Part shown: one piece after another, positions 13,703 through 16,322 of the stretch
How positions within the stretch are numbered: position 1 is the stretch's first letter
Layout of the letters: the number at the start of each line of letters is the position of its first letter
The notes under the pieces: model-generated
What the model was told of the DNA's origin: nothing
The model's database searches: none
What the model saw: only the letters and a program-made list of their open reading frames with translations
NCBI GenBank assembly: GCA_002774415.1
Contig: PEYL01000095.1
Coordinates: forward strand, 1 to 16,322
Direction of reading: 5' to 3'
Source: Candidatus Portnoybacteria bacterium CG08_land_8_20_14_0_20_40_83
GTDB lineage: Bacteria; Patescibacteriota; Minisyncoccia; Portnoybacterales; GWB1-42-6
Length of the DNA: 16,322 bases
Position numbers and translations under genes: made by a program

Positions 13703-16090
13703 TTATTCCAGATGCACGCTTGTCTGGAATTGTTTAAGTTTTTTTTGAAGCAGAGGATAATTTTTTAATTCCGGGTCTTTTTGGATAAGTTTTTGAGCTT
13801 CTTCGCGGACGCTTTTGATAAATGATATATCAGAGAGCGAAGCCATTGATAAATCCGGCAAGCCCCATTGGCGCGTGCCGTAAAATTCGCCCGGTCCGCG
13901 GATTTGCAAATCTTTTTCGGCCAACTCAAAACCATTTTTGCAGGTGATTAAAGCTTTTAGCCGAGCGTTGGTATTTTTTGCGTTTGATTCGGTAAACAAA
14001 AAGCAATATGATTGGTGGGGTCCGCGGCCGACGCGCCCCCGAAATTGGTGAAGCTGGGCCAAACCGAATCGGTCTGCGCTTTCTATCATCATCACTGTAG
14101 CGTTTGGCACGTCAATGCCTACTTCAATGACGGAAGTTGAAACGAGAATATCGATTTTATTTTTTCCGCCCGAGGCGCCTGCCCGTCCGTCAGGCGGGGA
14201 TCCGCCTTTGGCGGAAAAATCCAGCATGATTTTTTCCTTTTCTTTGGCTTTGAGCTTACCATGAAGCATGGCGATTTTTAAATCAGGAAATACAATTTTA
14301 CTTAATTTTTCATATTCTTGTTTGACGGCTTTTACATCGTCCCAGTTTCTTCTATCGTTAAACGTTTGTCGTTGGTCGCGGCTCGTATCGTTTATCGTTT
14401 GACGTTTAACGTCTGACGATACGGGCGGCGATGCCGTATAACTATTTTCATTAGACGATTCAATGCGCGGGCATATCACAAAAACCTGTTTTCTTTCTTT
14501 AACCTGTTGGCGGATAAATTCGTAGGCTTTCTGCCGGTTAGCCGGTGCCACGATTTTGGTGATAATTTCTTGTCGGCCTTTTGGCATTTGGTCCAAAAGA
14601 GAAATATCAAGATCGCCGTAAATTGTCAGAGCAAGGGTTCTGGGAATTGGAGTGGCGGTCATAGAAAGAAGATGGGGGGTTGTTTGGGCGAGGCCGTCTT
14701 GGATTTTGCCAATGTTTTTTTGAAGTGTCGCGCGCTGGCTGACTCCGAAACGGTGTTGTTCGTCAATAATTACCAGTGCTAAATTTTTAAAAGCGACTGT
14801 TTCCTGAATAAGAGCGTGAGTGCCGATTAAAATTTGGATATTTCCGTTTGCGACTTGCTTTAATAACTCTGTTTTTTTTAACGCCCCCTCGTCTTGCTTC
14901 GCGGACGAAGCAGACTCGCCCCCTCTTAAATTAAGAGGGGGGTGGGGGGAGTTATTTGTAATAATGCTATCTGACCCTGTCAGAAGTCCAATTGTTATAT
15001 TCTGGCTGGCGAGTAATTGCGAAACAGTTTTAAAATGCTGCTGGGCTAAAATCTCGGTTGGTGCCATCAGGGCTACTTGATATCCGATATCCGATATTGA
15101 CCTATCCGATACTACTTCTAAAGCAACTAGAGCAGCCACGACTGTCTTTCCCGAACCAACGTCTCCTTCCAGTAGACGATTCATTGGCTTGGCTTGAATC
15201 AAGTCCCGTAGGATTTCCCAGGCGGCTTTTCTCTGGGCATTGGTTAACTGAAAAGGCAAAGAATCAACAAATTTTTTAATCAAAGGCTGGTTAAAAACAA
15301 TTCTTGGGGCGCTTTGCTTCTGCCAGGCAATTTTTTGTTGCAAAACGGAAAGCTGGATCAGGAATAATTCGTCAAAAGCGAGGCGGCGGCGCGCCTGCTC
15401 GGCGTGTTTTTTTGTATTGGGGAAATGAATTTGTAAGATTGCTTTATCAAGGTCAAGCAGATTTTGTGACCTTTTTATTTCCAGCGGCAAGAAGTCTTTG
15501 AACTGGGGCATGGCCTGGGGCGCCAGAGTCTTTATCATATAGCGAAGCCAACGCGAGGAAAGCCCGGTCGTTTCCGAATAGACGGCCACTAGACGGCCGG
15601 TATGGTGAAGATTAGACAAAATCCCTCCTATCCTCCCTTTAAAAAGGGAGGAATCTCCCTCCTTTGTAAAGGAGGGGTGGGGTGGATTTATTTTCTCATA
15701 CGCTGGGTTAGACAAGTAGAGTTCTTTATCAAAATTCACCCTTCCCGAAAGGCTTATAGATTGATCAGGTTTTAACGTATTAATCAAAAATGGCTGATTA
15801 AACCACACCGCTTTGATAACGCCCGTTTCGTCCTGGACGTATGCTTCTGTAACGAATATTCTTTTACGCCACGTCCTTGTGTTTTTTATGTCAGATATTT
15901 TGCCTTGGACCGTTGCGGTTTCGTTTAATTTCAGCTCGCCGACTTTTTTTATGTTTGAAAAATCATCATAGCGGAAAGGGAAATGATAAAAAAGATCCCG
16001 GAGAGTTTTGATTCCGAGTTTAAGCAATCTTTTTTGATAGATGGGTGAAATTCGGGGGATTGAATGAATAGGGGAGTCTGGAGAAATCAA
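13703..16090 (-). CDS. recG: ATP-dependent DNA helicase RecG
   Basis: Product of 795 aa; RecG is usually about 690. It remodels stalled replication forks and Holliday junctions. The N-terminal wedge/OB domain spans about 45-135 (GKISDIKNTRTWRKR, VWFNQPFL). Helicase motifs are all present: GDVGSGKT (309-316, Walker A), MAPTEILAQQH (342-352), DEQH (443-446), TATPIPRT (478-485), STSVIEVGIDVPNAT (651-665) and QFRGRVGRG (682-690). The C-terminal LQIRGPGEFYGTRQWG region is intact. The extra length sits in five repeat-coded stretches (about 134-158, 328-335, 379-404, 546-583 and 628-643), all between conserved motifs. The start is a TTG at 16090, just after a TTTTTGA heptamer tract with no Shine-Dalgarno sequence. 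No other start lies close, so translation may be weak. Confidence 0.95.
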   Translation of the reverse strand: MISPDSPIHSIPRISPIYQKRLLKLGIKTLRDLFYHFPFRYDDFSNIKKVGELKLNETATVQGKISDIKNTRTWRKRIFVTEAYVQDETGVIKAVWFNQPFLINTLKPDQSISLSGRVNFDKELYLSNPAYEKINPPHPSFTKEGDSSLFKGRIGGILSNLHHTGRLVAVYSETTGLSSRWLRYMIKTLAPQAMPQFKDFLPLEIKRSQNLLDLDKAILQIHFPNTKKHAEQARRRLAFDELFLIQLSVLQQKIAWQKQSAPRIVFNQPLIKKFVDSLPFQLTNAQRKAAWEILRDLIQAKPMNRLLEGDVGSGKTVVAALVALEVVSDRSISDIGYQVALMAPTEILAQQHFKTVSQLLASQNITIGLLTGSDSIITNNSPHPPLNLRGGESASSAKQDEGALKKTELLKQVANGNIQILIGTHALIQETVAFKNLALVIIDEQHRFGVSQRATLQKNIGKIQDGLAQTTPHLLSMTATPIPRTLALTIYGDLDISLLDQMPKGRQEIITKIVAPANRQKAYEFIRQQVKERKQVFVICPRIESSNENSYTASPPVSSDVKRQTINDTSRDQRQTFNDRRNWDDVKAVKQEYEKLSKIVFPDLKIAMLHGKLKAKEKEKIMLDFSAKGGSPPDGRAGASGGKNKIDILVSTSVIEVGIDVPNATVMMIESADRFGLAQLHQFRGRVGRGPHQSYCFLFTESNAKNTNARLKALITCKNGFELAEKDLQIRGPGEFYGTRQWGLPDLSMASLSDISFIKSVREEAQKLIQKDPELKNYPLLQKKLKQFQTSVHLE
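14161..14220. repeat. Double palindrome inside recG
   Basis: CGCCTG/CAGGCG (14176-14196 region) and TCCGCC/GGCGGA (14201-14215) lie side by side, with outer TTTTCCGCC facing GGCGGAAAA. The block codes for about KGGSPPDGRAGASGGK (627-643), inserted just before the IDILVST strand of helicase motif V. Confidence 0.75.
14349..14445. repeat. CGTTAAACG-type repeat cluster inside recG
   Basis: Several copies of CGTTTAACG, CGTTAAACG, CGTTTATCG and CGTTTGACG occur within about 100 nt, with CGTATCG and CGATACG facing each other. It codes for a hydrophilic stretch, about residues 549-581, after the ICPRIE motif. Confidence 0.65.
14881..14960. repeat. CCCCCTCTTAA palindrome and flanking hairpin inside recG
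   Basis: CCCCCTCTTAA and TTAAGAGGGGG (14919-14941) form a near-perfect palindrome. A GCTTCG/CGAAGC hairpin lies beside it at about 14896-14911, and a purine-rich GGTGGGGGGAG tail follows. It codes for about residues 379-404 (NSPHPPLNLRGGE and onward), between the helicase motifs Ia and II. Confidence 0.75.
15079..15111. repeat. TATCCGATA short tandem repeat inside recG
   Basis: GATATCCGATATCCGATATTG is followed by CTATCCGATAC. It codes for SDRSISDIGYQ on the minus strand, just before the conserved VALMAPTEIL strand, and adds about eight residues. Confidence 0.55.
15619..15690. repeat. CCCTTT/AAAGGG palindromic repeat inside recG
   Basis: AAATCC and GGATTT bracket two hairpins, CTCCCTTT/AAGGGAG and CCCTCCTTT/AAGGAGGG. 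The design is the same as the intergenic copy at 3531-3613. It codes for about residues 134-158 (NPPHPSFTKEGDSS and onward) at the end of the wedge domain. Confidence 0.8.
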
Positions 16091-16115
16091 AAATCAAAAA
16101 TCAAAAATCAAAATT
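16085..16115. repeat. Tandem ATCAAAA heptamers at the recG start
   Basis: Four copies of a 7-nt unit (ATCAAAA/ATCAAAAA register) cover the recG start region. The TTG start codon itself is formed by the repeat on the minus strand. Confidence 0.7.
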
Positions 16116-16322
16116 TAGGGATCCAGCTTCGCGGGATGGATTTAAAATTTTGAAATTTGAATTGTCATTTTACATTTTGATATTTGCATTTTGAATTATT
16201 TTTGCGCATTTGCTATTCCGTAGCTTTAGCGGAGGATGGCGTGCCCACGAGGCATACTTCGCTAAAGCTTCGTAATGCCTGATGAGCGTTTTTTATAATT
16301 GTTTGCCATTTTTAAGCCATTC
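16116..16322. other. Repeat-rich gap upstream of recG
   Basis: Positions about 16140-16200 repeat the AT-rich sequence found at 3820-3875 (TGTCATTTT, TTTTGATATTTGCA). A further inverted pair, GTAGCTTTAGCGGAGG (from about 16219) and CGCTAAAGCTTCG (about 16260-16272), is separated by about 25 nt. No gene is recognisable before the window ends. Confidence 0.5.

Overview
The window looks like a piece of an AT-rich genome from the Candidate Phyla Radiation (Patescibacteria), probably Parcubacteria-like. This rests on the 16S rRNA text (for example the divergent AATTCGACGACAAGCGAGG stretch and the CTTGTACTC end of the exon), on a 16S gene broken by an intron with a homing endonuclease, and on compact housekeeping genes separated or interrupted by many small palindromic repeats. 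The phylum call is inference from recognised motifs; no database search was run.

Layout. Positions 1-1683 (+) hold the 3' half of a 16S rRNA gene, interrupted at about 612-1552 by an insertion that encodes a LAGLIDADG endonuclease. The first ten bases look like the end of a second insertion. The 16S is followed by about 260 nt of hairpins and a terminator, with no tRNA or 23S, so the rRNA genes appear unlinked. Then come, on the minus strand, a GT-C-like polytopic membrane protein (1992-3503); tRNA-Leu(UAG) on the plus strand (3624-3706); a VanW-family envelope protein (3878-5566, -); an Hsp20 small heat-shock protein with its own promoter and a structured leader (6007-6495, -); a likely operon read right to left, tRNA-Glu(UUC), tsaD, valS, prsW-like protease (11241 down to 6700); a membrane GT2 glycosyltransferase (11431-12975, +); a DksA/TraR-type zinc-finger protein (13091-13441, -); and recG (13703-16090, -).

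The genes cover translation (16S, two tRNAs, ValS, TsaD for t6A), DNA repair (RecG), proteostasis (Hsp20, PrsW-like protease), transcriptional regulation (DksA-like) and the cell envelope (VanW, GT2, GT-C-like). Apart from the proposed tRNA-Glu/tsaD/valS/prsW unit there is no obvious functional cluster.

The most striking feature is the density of small repeats. At least six sequence types lie between genes, and repeat DNA also sits in frame inside recG (about five places), tsaD (about four), valS (one), the GT-C-like protein (one paired element) and the N-terminus of the prsW-like gene. These genes stay open and keep their catalytic motifs, so the repeats appear to be tolerated as extra surface peptides, much like the palindromic elements described inside Rickettsia genes.
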